Position numbers and translations under genes: made by a program. This document shows, piece by piece, positions 9,424 to 18,667 of a stretch of DNA of 64,000 bases; positions within the stretch are counted from its first letter, which is position 1, and every line of letters starts with the position of its first letter. The DNA lies in assembly GCF_014211975.1 (NCBI RefSeq), contig NZ_CP060084.1, positions 2,677,001 to 2,741,000 on the forward strand, in the 5' to 3' direction. This DNA is from Teredinibacter haidensis. Lineage in GTDB: Bacteria; Pseudomonadota; Gammaproteobacteria; Pseudomonadales; Cellvibrionaceae. Under the pieces are notes generated by a model. It was given only the letters and a program-made list of their open reading frames with translations. It did not search any database and was not told where the DNA came from.

Positions 9424-10296
9424 TTAGGATTTAGATGCCGCTACCTGGGCAGCAACTTCTGCTGCGAAGTCTTCTTCTTTCTTCTCGATACCTTCACCAA
9501 CCTCATAGCGAACGAAGCTAACAGCCTCTGCGCCGCCAGCTTTAACCAAAGCGCCAACAGTCTGGTCTGGGTCTTTAACGAAAGGCTGCTCAACCAAGCT
9601 GTTCTCTTTCAGGAACTTGTTGATACGGCCAGTCATCATTTTTTCAACGATCTGCTCTGGCTTGCCTGCCATATCTGGCTGAGCTTTAATAATTTCTTTC
9701 TCTTTGTTAACCAGGTCTTCAGACATATCGGACGGATTAACAACCTGCGGATTCACTGCAGCAACATGCATGGCAACGTCTTTGGCCAACTCAACAGTAC
9801 CGCCAGACAGCTCAACCAAAACCGCAATGCGATTATTTGAGTGAACGTAAGCACCCACCACACCGTTAGCAGCTTCAACCAGCTGAACACGACGGATATT
9901 GATATTTTCACCGATTTTCTGTACCAGCGCCTGACGGGTATTCTCCATCTCGTCGTCTAAAATTACGCCCACGCTCCCGGCTTTGGCGGCGAAGGCCTTG
10001 TCAGTTACAGAGCTAACGAATGCTAGGAAGCCGTCATCACGAGCAACAAAGTCAGTCTCGCTATTAACCTCAACCACAACACCATAACTGCCGTCTTCGG
10101 CAATCTTAGCCGCTACAACGCCTTCAGCAGCTGTACGATCAGCTTTCTTGGCAGCTTTCAAACCAGAGGCCTTGCGCAGATTTTCTATCGCCAGTTCGAT
10201 GTCGCCGTCCGTTTCAACTAGTGCTTTTTTACACTCCATCATACCCAGACTGGTACGCTCGCGGAGTTCTTTTACCAAAGTAGCAGTCACAGCCAT
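9424..10296 (-). CDS. tsf: Elongation factor Ts
   Basis: EF-Ts is the guanine-nucleotide exchange factor for EF-Tu. From MAVTATLVKELRERTSLGMM the product is 290 residues. It shows the N-terminal UBA-like module with MMECKKALVETDGDIELAIENLRK, then the TDFVARD contact motif (NSETDFVARDDGF near residue 80) and the dimerisation domains. The upstream in-frame ATG adds MRIIK only. The start at 10296 has a GAGG ribosome binding site and matches the family. It is paired with rpsB upstream with a hairpin in the intergenic region. Confidence 0.95.
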   Translation of the reverse strand: MAVTATLVKELRERTSLGMMECKKALVETDGDIELAIENLRKASGLKAAKKADRTAAEGVVAAKIAEDGSYGVVVEVNSETDFVARDDGFLAFVSSVTDKAFAAKAGSVGVILDDEMENTRQALVQKIGENINIRRVQLVEAANGVVGAYVHSNNRIAVLVELSGGTVELAKDVAMHVAAVNPQVVNPSDMSEDLVNKEKEIIKAQPDMAGKPEQIVEKMMTGRINKFLKENSLVEQPFVKDPDQTVGALVKAGGAEAVSFVRYEVGEGIEKKEEDFAAEVAAQVAASKS

Positions 10297-10333
10297 CTTA
10301 ATAATCCTCAACTTGTCACGTTTAAATGTTAAA

Positions 10334-10356
10334 AAAGGGGAGCATAGCCCCCCTTT
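10334..10356 (-). terminator. Hairpin between rpsB and tsf (probable attenuator)
   Basis: On the minus strand AAAGGGG and CCCCTTT pair around a short loop, followed by a short T run. An attenuating terminator between rpsB and tsf is known in Enterobacteria; the same role here is inferred from position and shape. Confidence 0.65.
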
Positions 10357-10411
10357 ATGAATTTAACTGCCAGCTGGCAACGCTATTTGCACTGGCAGAC
10401 ACCGGGGTAGA

Positions 10412-11161
10412 TTAACCCTCGGCTTTACCTTCTTCTGCAGCAACCTCAACAAACTCACCTTCAGTAACGGCGGCAGAACCCTCTTTGATACCGTCAATGC
10501 AGGCATCAGCAGCGGCAGCTACGTACAACTTAACCGCACGGATCGCATCGTCGTTACCAGGGATAACATAGTCAATACCGATAGGGTTACTGTTGGTATC
10601 TACCACGCCGATAACGGGGATACCCAGCTTGTTAGCTTCCTGAATCGCAATACGCTCGTGCTCAACATCGATCACGAACAAAGCGTCGGGCAGACCGCCC
10701 ATATCTTTAATACCACCAATAGACAGCTCAAGCTTGCCCATAGTACGGGTACGCATCAGCGCTTCTTTCTTGGTCAGCTTCTCGAAGGTACCATCTTTGC
10801 TCTGAACTTCCAGCTCGCGGTAGCGACGGATAGAGGCACGGATGGTTTTGTAGTTGGTCAACATACCACCTAACCAGCGGTTGCTCACATAAGGCATACC
10901 TGAACGCTCAGCCTGCTCTTTAATGGTTTTTTGAGCGGCGCGCTTAGTGCCTACAAAGAGAACTTTTTTCTTCTGGCTGGCCATTTTTTGGATAATAGCC
11001 AAGGCTTCGTTAAACGCTGGAACGGTGTGCTCCAGGTTAATAATATGGATTTTGTTACGGGCGCCGAAAATATATTGACCCATTTTCGGGTTCCAGTAAC
11101 GGGTTTGGTGACCGAAGTGGACACCGGCTTGCAGCATATCGCGCATGCTTACTGTAGGCAT
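10412..11161 (-). CDS. rpsB: Ribosomal protein S2
   Basis: S2 binds the small subunit late in assembly and bridges to S1. The sequence MPTVSMRDMLQAGVHFGHQTR is the canonical N-terminus, followed by RYWNPKMGQYIFG and the family motif LPDALFVIDVEHERIAI. An ATG six bases upstream is also possible; I chose the one that matches homologues. The acidic C-terminal tail (EFVEVAAEEGKAEG) is normal for the group. It heads the rpsB-tsf operon and is divergent from map. Confidence 0.96.
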   Translation of the reverse strand: MPTVSMRDMLQAGVHFGHQTRYWNPKMGQYIFGARNKIHIINLEHTVPAFNEALAIIQKMASQKKKVLFVGTKRAAQKTIKEQAERSGMPYVSNRWLGGMLTNYKTIRASIRRYRELEVQSKDGTFEKLTKKEALMRTRTMGKLELSIGGIKDMGGLPDALFVIDVEHERIAIQEANKLGIPVIGVVDTNSNPIGIDYVIPGNDDAIRAVKLYVAAAADACIDGIKEGSAAVTEGEFVEVAAEEGKAEG

Positions 11162-11488
11162 ATTCATTTTTCCTGTATCGGGTTAGGCCTCCACATACCC
11201 CACCGACCAACTGCTTCCAGCGCATGGCTGTTACAGCACCCAGGCGGGTGTGACGGTATATGTGCGACTTTAATTAAAGGTTAATCCGGCCAAAGAAGTT
11301 AGACTCCATATGGCTGGGCGCGCTTTATACCACAGAAGACCAAAAACTTAAACCCAAAGGTCTCGATTCAGGTGTTAATGACTCTCAATCGTGCTGTGCC
11401 CGTCCGATTGGTTTAGAATAGGCGGCTTTTACGACAGCTTCGTGAAGGGCGTGCCGCCCACAAACACCTAAAGAGACATAGTGCAGTT
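11162..11488. promoter_or_regulatory. Divergent rpsB/map intergenic region
   Basis: About 330 bp without a gene between the divergent rpsB and map. It must hold both promoters and, by analogy with other gammaproteobacteria, the rpsB 5' leader through which S2 represses its own synthesis. I see a GC-rich, structured stretch close to rpsB (11170-11260) but cannot fix promoter boxes with confidence. Confidence 0.4.
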
Positions 11489-12259
11489 ATGGCCGTATCC
11501 ATCAAAACCCCAGAAGACATCGAAAAAATGCGCATCGCGGGCCGTATGGCCGCCGAAGTGCTGGAAATGATCGGAGAGCACGTCGTGGCGGGAGTGACCA
11601 CAGCAGAGCTGGATCGCATCTGTCACGACTATATAACCATCACCCAGCAGGCCATTCCCGCGCCGCTTAACTACAAGGGCTTCCCAAAATCCATCTGCAC
11701 CTCTATCAACCATGTGGTGTGCCATGGAATACCGTCGGAAAAGAAGACCCTGAAAAACGGCGATATCCTCAATATCGACATTACCGTTATTACCGGTGGT
11801 TACCACGGTGATACCAGTAAAATGTTTATGGTTGGCCAAGTCGCTCCCCACGCCCACCGGCTCTGTAAAATTGCCCAGGAGTGCCTCTATAAAGGTATCG
11901 AAATGGTAAAACCCGGATGCCGCCTAGGCGACATCGGCGCGGTCATCCAGCAGCACGCAGAAAAAAGCCACTGCTCTGTTGTGCGCGACTACTGCGGCCA
12001 CGGCATTGGCAAGGTCTTCCATGAAGATCCTCAAGTCTTGCACTACGGCACCGCTGGAACCGGCATGATACTCAGAGAAGGTATGACCTTTACCATCGAA
12101 CCCATGATTAACGCCGGAAAATACCAAACCAAACTCAAAGGCGATGGCTGGACAGTAGAGACCCGCGATGGTCGGCTGTCTGCCCAGTGGGAGCATACAC
12201 TGGCCGTAACCGCTAGCGGCGTTGAGGTAATGACGGCGCGTAAAGAGGAATCGTTTTAA
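11489..12259 (+). CDS. map: Type I methionine aminopeptidase
   Basis: Map removes the initiator methionine from nascent proteins in the cytoplasm. The 256-residue protein has the pita-bread fold residues in order: two Asp metal ligands in DITVITGGYHGDTSKMF, a His in GHGIGKVFHEDP, a Glu in FTIEPMIN and a final Glu in WEHTLAVT. It is of family length without an N-terminal extension, as in E. coli type Ia. It is divergent from rpsB and runs into glnD with a 2-base gap. Confidence 0.95.
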   Translation: MAVSIKTPEDIEKMRIAGRMAAEVLEMIGEHVVAGVTTAELDRICHDYITITQQAIPAPLNYKGFPKSICTSINHVVCHGIPSEKKTLKNGDILNIDITVITGGYHGDTSKMFMVGQVAPHAHRLCKIAQECLYKGIEMVKPGCRLGDIGAVIQQHAEKSHCSVVRDYCGHGIGKVFHEDPQVLHYGTAGTGMILREGMTFTIEPMINAGKYQTKLKGDGWTVETRDGRLSAQWEHTLAVTASGVEVMTARKEESF

Positions 12260-12261
12260 TA

Positions 12262-14976
12262 ATGGCCAAAACAGATGTAGCGCCAGAGATCCCCTATTTT
12301 CCCTGCCAGCCGATATTCTTTAACCAAAGCCGATTCCGTCTCGATCTGGAAAAGGGGCCGGTCATTACCGTATTTAAAGATGCTATCTTTGGTGTAAACG
12401 AGCACTTTAATACACGCTTCGCTGAAGGCAACGAAATCCGTGACCTTATTGCCGAACGCGCCACCTTTATTGACCTGATCCTGCACTACGCCTGGCACCA
12501 ATACCGCTGGGACAACGATATAGCCCTTATTGCCGTCGGCGGATACGGGCGCGGCGAACTGCACCCAAAATCCGATATCGATCTACTGATTCTGCTCGAC
12601 AACAAAGCCGCAAAGAAATACAACGACCAGCTGCAAGTCCTAGTAACACTGCTCTGGGATATCGGCCTCGAAATTGGCTGCAGCGTTCGCTCCATGAAAG
12701 AGTGCGCAAAAATTGCAAAGGACGATATTACCGTTGCCACCAACCTGATCGAAGCTCGGCGACTAGCGGGCAACGACAAGCTCCGCGACCAGCTTCAAGT
12801 TCTCACCGGTCCAGACTACATGTGGCCGGCAGACAAGTTCTACAAAGCCAAGCGCGAAGAACAGCAGGACCGGCACGCCAAGCACAACTATACCGAGTAC
12901 AACCTCGAACCCAATATTAAAAACGCCCCCGGTGGCCTGCGCGACATTCAAACCATCAACTGGGTCGCCAAACGCTATTACGCCGTACCCACCATAAGCA
13001 AACTTGGCGGCATGAATTTTTTCACCGAACAGGAATACGCCATTTTACGCCATGGTGAAGCCTTCTTATGGCGCGTACGTTATGGCGTTCACATGCTTTC
13101 CGGGCGAGCAGAAGAGCGCCTGCTATTTGAACACCAGCGGGAGCTGGCGAAATTATTCGGCTATGAAGACGATGACAGCCACCTGGCCGTAGAAAAATTT
13201 ATGCGCGATTACTATCGTGCGGTTCTCGCTCTGCGCGAGCTGAACGATGTACTACTGCAACATCTGGGCGAAGTCATTTACGCCCATAAAAACCGCCACA
13301 AAATCACCCCCATAAACGACCGTTTTCAGCTGCACGACGATTTTATCGAAGTCACTCGCAACAGCGTATTCGAAGAAACCCCCAGCGGACTGCTGGAAAT
13401 ATTCTTAATCATGGGCAACAACCCCCAGATTAAAGGTGTCAGGCCACCCACCATCCGGCTCATTCGTGAAAGCCGCGCCTTGATAGACGACAGATTCCGC
13501 AACGATCCCGTTAACAAACTGATGTTTATCGAACTGTTTAAAATGGAAAACGGTCTGGTAAAACAACTGCGCCGCATGAGCCGATACGGGGTTCTCGGTC
13601 GCTACCTACCCGCGTTTGGAAAAATAACCGGGCAAATGCAGCACGACCTCTTTCACCGCTACACGGTGGATGCACACACATTACTCGTGATTCAAAACCT
13701 GCGCGAATTCCGCCACCCCGAAGCGGAAAAACAATTCCCGATTGCCGCGCACATTATGAAAAAGCGCCAGCATTTAAACCTGCTCTACCTCGCCGGTTTA
13801 TTTCACGACATAGGCAAAGGTCGGGGTGGCGACCACTCGGTACTAGGCGCTCAGGATGCCATCCAATTTGGTGAGCAACACGGCCTGCGCGGTAAAGACA
13901 CGCGCCTCGTTGCCTGGCTGGTCGAAAAACATTTGCTGATGTCCTACGTATCGCAGAAAAAAGATATCTCCGATCCAGAAGTCATTCACGACTTCGCTCT
14001 AGAAATGGGCGACCAACGCCATCTCGATTATCTCTACACGCTCACCGTTGCCGATATGTGCGGCACCAATCCCGACATCTGGAACACCTGGCGCGCAAGC
14101 CTAATGCGACAACTGTATATGGATACCCGGCGCGCACTGCGTCGCGGCCTGGAAAACACCATCGACAAACAGGAAACCATCGAAGAAACGCAACAGTGGG
14201 CGCTGGCAAAACTCAGCGATAAAAATATCAACGAAACCGATGCGCGCGCCGTCTGGGCAGACCTGGGCGATGAATATTTTATTCGCGAATCACACCTCGA
14301 TATTGCCTGGCAAACAGAAGCCATTATTCATCACCAAAGCGAGCAGCCCATTATTCTTATTCGCGAGACCACCTCGCTAGAATTCGAAGGCGCAACCCAG
14401 ATTTTTGTTCGCGCAAAAGACGACCAACACATCTTTACCGCCGTCGCCAACTGCTTAGCCTCTCAGCAGCTGAATATTCAAGATGCAAGGCTTTACTCAT
14501 CAGCCGATGGCTACACCGTCGATACTTTTTATGTGCTCGACGAAAATGATCAGCCCATTGGTGACAACCCAGAACGCTACCAAATAATATTGGATTCTCT
14601 ACACGAAGAATTAATGCTACTGGACGACTACTCAGACGTCGTGCGCCGCCGAACACCAAGAGCACTCAAACAATTTGCCATCCCCACCACCACCAGCATT
14701 AGCAATGACATTGCCAGCGGTTGTACCGTGCTGGAAGTTATCAGCCCAGATAGAACCGGGCTTCTGGCAACAATTGGTCAAGTGTTTATGGATCACAATA
14801 TTCAGCTGCAAAACGCCAAAATCTCCACACTCGGAGAGCGTATTGAAGACATATTTTTTATTACCGATACCAACGGCAGCCCGCTCGGCAACGCACAACA
14901 GTGTGACGAACTGCAAACTGCGATTTGCTCCAGCCTGGATCAACACGTAGAAAAAGACCTTGCCGCTTGGCAGTAA
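12262..14976 (+). CDS. glnD: GlnD, bifunctional PII uridylyltransferase / uridylyl-removing enzyme
   Basis: GlnD senses glutamine and uridylylates or deuridylylates the PII proteins, setting nitrogen regulation. The 904-residue protein has four parts in order. These are a nucleotidyltransferase domain with AVGGYGRGELHPKSDIDLL (about residues 90-115), a GlnD-type linker, an HD hydrolase domain with LAGLFHDIGKGRGGDHS (about 510-530), and two C-terminal ACT domains (TQIFVRAKDDQHIFTAVAN; CTVLEVISPDRTGLLATIG). All expected catalytic residues are visible and length is typical. It lies between map and dapC, a common gammaproteobacterial order. Confidence 0.96.
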   Translation: MAKTDVAPEIPYFPCQPIFFNQSRFRLDLEKGPVITVFKDAIFGVNEHFNTRFAEGNEIRDLIAERATFIDLILHYAWHQYRWDNDIALIAVGGYGRGELHPKSDIDLLILLDNKAAKKYNDQLQVLVTLLWDIGLEIGCSVRSMKECAKIAKDDITVATNLIEARRLAGNDKLRDQLQVLTGPDYMWPADKFYKAKREEQQDRHAKHNYTEYNLEPNIKNAPGGLRDIQTINWVAKRYYAVPTISKLGGMNFFTEQEYAILRHGEAFLWRVRYGVHMLSGRAEERLLFEHQRELAKLFGYEDDDSHLAVEKFMRDYYRAVLALRELNDVLLQHLGEVIYAHKNRHKITPINDRFQLHDDFIEVTRNSVFEETPSGLLEIFLIMGNNPQIKGVRPPTIRLIRESRALIDDRFRNDPVNKLMFIELFKMENGLVKQLRRMSRYGVLGRYLPAFGKITGQMQHDLFHRYTVDAHTLLVIQNLREFRHPEAEKQFPIAAHIMKKRQHLNLLYLAGLFHDIGKGRGGDHSVLGAQDAIQFGEQHGLRGKDTRLVAWLVEKHLLMSYVSQKKDISDPEVIHDFALEMGDQRHLDYLYTLTVADMCGTNPDIWNTWRASLMRQLYMDTRRALRRGLENTIDKQETIEETQQWALAKLSDKNINETDARAVWADLGDEYFIRESHLDIAWQTEAIIHHQSEQPIILIRETTSLEFEGATQIFVRAKDDQHIFTAVANCLASQQLNIQDARLYSSADGYTVDTFYVLDENDQPIGDNPERYQIILDSLHEELMLLDDYSDVVRRRTPRALKQFAIPTTTSISNDIASGCTVLEVISPDRTGLLATIGQVFMDHNIQLQNAKISTLGERIEDIFFITDTNGSPLGNAQQCDELQTAICSSLDQHVEKDLAAWQ

Positions 14977-14990
14977 TACCGGAACCCCAC

Positions 14991-16190
14991 ATGAACCCAT
15001 TGCTACAACAATTGCAGCCGTACCCGTTCGAAAAACTCAACGAGATAAAAGCGGGTATCAACCCTCCTGCAGAGCTGGAGCACATCGCCCTCTCAATAGG
15101 TGAACCCAAACATCAACCACCGCAATTTGTTTTAGACGAACTGCACGCACAACTGCCGCGCGTCGTGAACTACCCCAGCACCAAAGGGCTACTCACGCTG
15201 CGGGAAACAATCGCAGAGTGGGCAAGTACACGCTTTCGATTGACCGCCAATAGCCTCAGCGCAGAACACCATATACTGCCCGTCAACGGCACCCGTGAAG
15301 CCTTATTTGCCTTTGTACAAGCCAGTATCGACAACACTACCGGCAACGCAAAAGTGCTAATGCCCAACCCCTTCTATCAAATATACGAAGGCGCGGCACT
15401 GCTGGCCGGTGCGCAGCCCGTTTTTCTAAACTGCACAAAAGAAAACAACTACCAGCCAGATTACGACAATATTGACGAGAAAACCTGGCAGGATTGCCAG
15501 CTGCTGTTTATCTGCACACCGGGGAACCCAACCGGCGCCGTTATGAGCATTGAACAGCTACAGGCCTTAATTCACCTCGCCGACAAATACGATTTTATTA
15601 TCGCCAGCGACGAGTGCTACTCCGAACTCTATTTCGACGAAAGCACACCGCCTCCCGGACTATTGCAAGCCTGCGCCGAAATGGGCAGAGACAACTATGA
15701 ACGCTGCGTGGTCTTCCACAGCTTGTCGAAACGCTCCAACCTCCCCGGCTTGCGCTCAGGTTTTATCGCCGGAGACAAAAACCTTATTGCACCGTTTTTT
15801 CAATACCGAACCTACCACGGCTGCGCCATGCCCATTCAAACGCAGCTAGCCAGCAGTGTTGCCTGGCAAGACGAACAACACGTAAAAGCCAATCGCGAGC
15901 TTTACCGCAAAAAATTTACCCGCGTCATCGACACACTGGGAGATAACCTGGAAGTAGAACAGCCGGAAGCCAGCTTTTATTTATGGGCAAAAACCCCCAT
16001 CAGCGATACCGCGTTTGCCCAAAAATTATTTGCTGAATGCAACATTACCGTATTGCCCGGCAGCTTCCTCGCTCGCGATACCCGCAACGGCAACCCCGGA
16101 AAAAATCGTATCCGCATGGCGCTGGTCGCGTCACTGGAAGAATGCGAACAGGCCGCGCTGCGGCTGCACGACTTTTGCCAACAGTTTTAA
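14991..16190 (+). CDS. dapC: DapC, succinyldiaminopimelate transaminase
   Basis: This PLP-dependent class I/II aminotransferase would convert N-succinyl-2-amino-6-ketopimelate to N-succinyl-DAP in lysine and peptidoglycan precursor synthesis. The start MNPLLQQLQPYPFEKL, 14 bases after the glnD stop, gives 399 residues and matches the DapC N-terminus. The longer frame overlaps glnD. The cofactor-binding motifs are present: CTPGNPTGAVMS, ASDECYSELYFDE and the Schiff-base Lys in SLSKRSNLPGLRSGF. The link to dapD and dapE downstream supports the DapC role over other aminotransferases. Confidence 0.9.
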   Translation: MNPLLQQLQPYPFEKLNEIKAGINPPAELEHIALSIGEPKHQPPQFVLDELHAQLPRVVNYPSTKGLLTLRETIAEWASTRFRLTANSLSAEHHILPVNGTREALFAFVQASIDNTTGNAKVLMPNPFYQIYEGAALLAGAQPVFLNCTKENNYQPDYDNIDEKTWQDCQLLFICTPGNPTGAVMSIEQLQALIHLADKYDFIIASDECYSELYFDESTPPPGLLQACAEMGRDNYERCVVFHSLSKRSNLPGLRSGFIAGDKNLIAPFFQYRTYHGCAMPIQTQLASSVAWQDEQHVKANRELYRKKFTRVIDTLGDNLEVEQPEASFYLWAKTPISDTAFAQKLFAECNITVLPGSFLARDTRNGNPGKNRIRMALVASLEECEQAALRLHDFCQQF

Positions 16191-16202
16191 CGCGATAACA
16201 CC

Positions 16203-16856
16203 ATGCTAAAACAACAACGCGTTACCTATATTCTTTCAGAGCTGCAAAAGCGCTACCCCAATCCGCCTATTCCACTCGACCACAGCGATACCTACACCCT
16301 ACTGGTGGCGGTATTACTTTCAGCACAGTGCACCGACGAGCGCGTCAACCAGATAACACCAGCGCTCTGGCAACTGGCCGACAATTGTTTCGATATGGCC
16401 AAGCAAGACGTTGACGAAATTAGAGCGATTATTCGACCGTGTGGCCTATCGCCACAAAAATCCAAAGCGATAAAAAAACTGTCCGAAATACTGGTCGAAG
16501 AACATAACGGCGAAGTACCCAACGATATGGAAGCACTGGAAAGGCTACCGGGCGTAGGCCATAAAACCGCAAGCGTTGTTATGTCCCAGGCATTTGGCGA
16601 ACCGTCCTTTGCTGTCGACACCCACATCCACCGTCTCGCGCAGCGCTGGGGATTAACCAACGGAAAAAACGTTACGCAAACCGAAAAAGATTTAAAACGT
16701 TTATTCCCCAGAGAAAGCTGGAACCACCTCCACCTGCAAATTATTTACTACGGCCGCGAACACTGCTCTGCAAGAGGCTGCGATGGAACCGTATGCCCCA
16801 TTTGCACAACCTGCTACCCCAACCGAAAAAACCCCAAGGTCACTAAAAAAGCCTAA
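16203..16856 (+). CDS. nth: Endonuclease III, DNA glycosylase/AP lyase
   Basis: Nth removes oxidised pyrimidines and cuts the abasic site. The 217-residue protein has the helix-hairpin-helix LERLPGVGHKTASVVMSQAF with the catalytic Lys, and the catalytic Asp in FAVDTHIHRLAQRWG. The C-terminus has five cysteines in HCSARGCDGTVCPICTTCYP. The spacing does not match the C-X6-C-X2-C-X5-C iron-sulfur loop of the E. coli enzyme, so cluster geometry may differ. It sits between dapC and the ArsC-like gene and starts 12 bases after dapC. Confidence 0.92.
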   Translation: MLKQQRVTYILSELQKRYPNPPIPLDHSDTYTLLVAVLLSAQCTDERVNQITPALWQLADNCFDMAKQDVDEIRAIIRPCGLSPQKSKAIKKLSEILVEEHNGEVPNDMEALERLPGVGHKTASVVMSQAFGEPSFAVDTHIHRLAQRWGLTNGKNVTQTEKDLKRLFPRESWNHLHLQIIYYGREHCSARGCDGTVCPICTTCYPNRKNPKVTKKA

Positions 16857-17138
16857 AAACTGTCTACTGCGCACAACAAAGAGCGTTTTAAATTTTCTAT
16901 CGGAAGCTCGGCGCTGTGCGCCAAAATCAGGCTCGCGACCCACGCTAAAACCACAGTGCCTAACACCAACCACTCCAACTTACCTTGGCCAAACGTTGCG
17001 CTAGCTCAATCCGTAGACCAACCATATAAAAACTTAGATAAATCTCGCTTATGGCTAATGAACTACCACCCCCAATTTGCTATGCTACGGCCTCGAAAAT
17101 TGGCTACAAAACCGACACTTATTGACCGATTAAAACGT

Positions 17139-17486
17139 ATGGCAATCACCCTTTACGGCATAAAAAACTGCGATACCGTGAAAAAAGCTCGCAAATGGCT
17201 CGAGCAACACCATATCGAACACCAATTCCACGACTTTCGGGCGGACGGCCTAGAAGCAACCAAATTGTCCGGATGGCTAAAAGAGCTGGGTAGCGAAATG
17301 CTCATCAACAAACGCAGCACCACCTGGAAACAATTGTCAGACGCCGAAAAGGAAAAAATCCTGGCCGGAGATGCCCTCGACATCGCTCTGGCACAACCGA
17401 CACTGATAAAACGCCCGGTACTCGAAACACCCACCGGCGTAATTGTCGGCTATAGCGAAAAATCCTATACCGAAAAACTGAATTAG
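17139..17486 (+). CDS. ArsC/Spx-family thioredoxin-fold protein
   Basis: A 115-residue protein of the ArsC/Spx/YffB family. From the ATG at 17139 it begins MAITLYGIKNCDTVKKARKWLE, with the single active-site-type Cys at position 11 and the conserved basic residues after it. INKRSTTWKQLSDAEKE and the C-terminal TLIKRPVLETP motif are typical. The longer upstream frame has no homology-like features. True arsenate reductase activity is doubtful; members next to dapC/dapD are common and their function is unclear. Confidence 0.85.
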   Translation: MAITLYGIKNCDTVKKARKWLEQHHIEHQFHDFRADGLEATKLSGWLKELGSEMLINKRSTTWKQLSDAEKEKILAGDALDIALAQPTLIKRPVLETPTGVIVGYSEKSYTEKLN

Positions 17487-17556
17487 CTTGCCGTTTTACG
17501 AAGCCGTTACCTTTTGTTTTTCCCACTTTTAAAACTTGATAACTAAGGACTCACAG

Positions 17557-18591
17557 ATGACCAAACTCTACAGTCTCGGCCTGGGTGTTGGCACCCAGAA
17601 CAGTAAAGGCGAATGGCTGGAAGTCTTCTATCCCAAACCTATATTGAACCCAGAAGACGCGGTTGCGACAGCTTTTATCGACACCCTTGGGTACACCGGC
17701 GGCAATGTCGCCATCGACCTGGAGCTGTCCAAAATCGATGCCCTCACCAGCGCATTGAAAAATGTCGGCGCAGAAGAACTGGCCAGCCTGTGCACAACAC
17801 TGCGCTCCAGCACTCGCCCCGTTGTTGTCACACTGCTAGACAGTGATGCCGCGCCAAGCTCCGTACCGGAAGGCTACCTCAAGCTGCAACTGATCTCTCA
17901 CCGGCTGGTAAAACCCCACGGCACAGACCTGACCGGCCTGTTCGGCGTACTACCTAACGTAGCCTGGACCAACGAAGGCGCGATCGATATAGAAGAGCTT
18001 GCCGATCGGCAGCTACAAGCGCGTATTGCCGGCAAACTACTCAGCGTCGATTGCGTGGACAAGTTCCCCAAAATGACCGACTACATCGTTCCCCAGGGCG
18101 TTCGAATAGCCGATACCGCCCGCGTTCGCCTCGGCGCTCACATTGGCACCGGCACCACCATCATGCACGAAGGCTTCGTTAACTTTAACGCCGGCACACT
18201 GGGCACCAGCATGGTAGAAGGCCGCATATCCTCCGGCGTAACCGTAGGTGAAGGCTCCGACCTCGGCGGCGGCTGCTCGACAATGGGCACCCTTTCCGGT
18301 GGCGGAAAAGTCGTGATCTCGGTTGGCAAAGAAAGCCTTATTGGCGCCAATGCCGGTACCGGTATCCCACTGGGAGATCGCTGCATTATCGAATCCGGCC
18401 TCTACATTACTGCTGGCACCAAGCTCACCCTACTGGACGAAAAAAACCAGCCCGTTGAAACCGTTAAAGCACGCGACCTGGCAGGAAAGAGCGATCTACT
18501 GTTCCGCCGTAATTCCATGACCGGCGGCGTAGAATGCAAAACCAACAAATCGGCTATCGCGCTTAACGAAGAGCTGCACAAAAACAACTAA
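17557..18591 (+). CDS. dapD: DapD, tetrahydrodipicolinate N-succinyltransferase
   Basis: DapD transfers succinyl from succinyl-CoA to tetrahydrodipicolinate in the DAP/lysine pathway. The start MTKLYSLGLGVGTQNSKG, with an AAGGA ribosome binding site, gives 344 residues. This is the longer Pseudomonas-type DapD, not the 274-residue E. coli type. The left-handed beta-helix shows around residues 170-290: ARVRLGAHIGTGTTIMHEGF, VGEGSDLGGGCSTMG and SLIGANAGTGIPLGD. It acts with DapC upstream and DapE downstream. Confidence 0.94.
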   Translation: MTKLYSLGLGVGTQNSKGEWLEVFYPKPILNPEDAVATAFIDTLGYTGGNVAIDLELSKIDALTSALKNVGAEELASLCTTLRSSTRPVVVTLLDSDAAPSSVPEGYLKLQLISHRLVKPHGTDLTGLFGVLPNVAWTNEGAIDIEELADRQLQARIAGKLLSVDCVDKFPKMTDYIVPQGVRIADTARVRLGAHIGTGTTIMHEGFVNFNAGTLGTSMVEGRISSGVTVGEGSDLGGGCSTMGTLSGGGKVVISVGKESLIGANAGTGIPLGDRCIIESGLYITAGTKLTLLDEKNQPVETVKARDLAGKSDLLFRRNSMTGGVECKTNKSAIALNEELHKNN

Positions 18592-18618
18592 CCCCCCCCG
18601 TTTAGCTCCCCCCTACCC

Positions 18619-18652
18619 AAGAGCGTACCATTCCGGTACGCTCTTCTTTTTT
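18619..18652 (+). terminator. Rho-independent terminator after dapD
   Basis: A perfect 11-bp stem (AAGAGCGTACC with GGTACGCTCTT) and a five-base loop are followed by a T-rich run. It separates dapD from dapE, so dapE probably has its own promoter or is reached by read-through. Confidence 0.93.
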
Positions 18653-18667
18653 CTGGACACTGCCTTT

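Noticed and set aside
11468..11857. Minus-strand 129-codon frame in map
   Set aside because: Antisense shadow of map; no start signal.
14034..14324. Minus-strand frame in glnD
   Set aside because: Antisense shadow rich in Ser and Arg, typical of reverse translation of a GC-rich coding strand.
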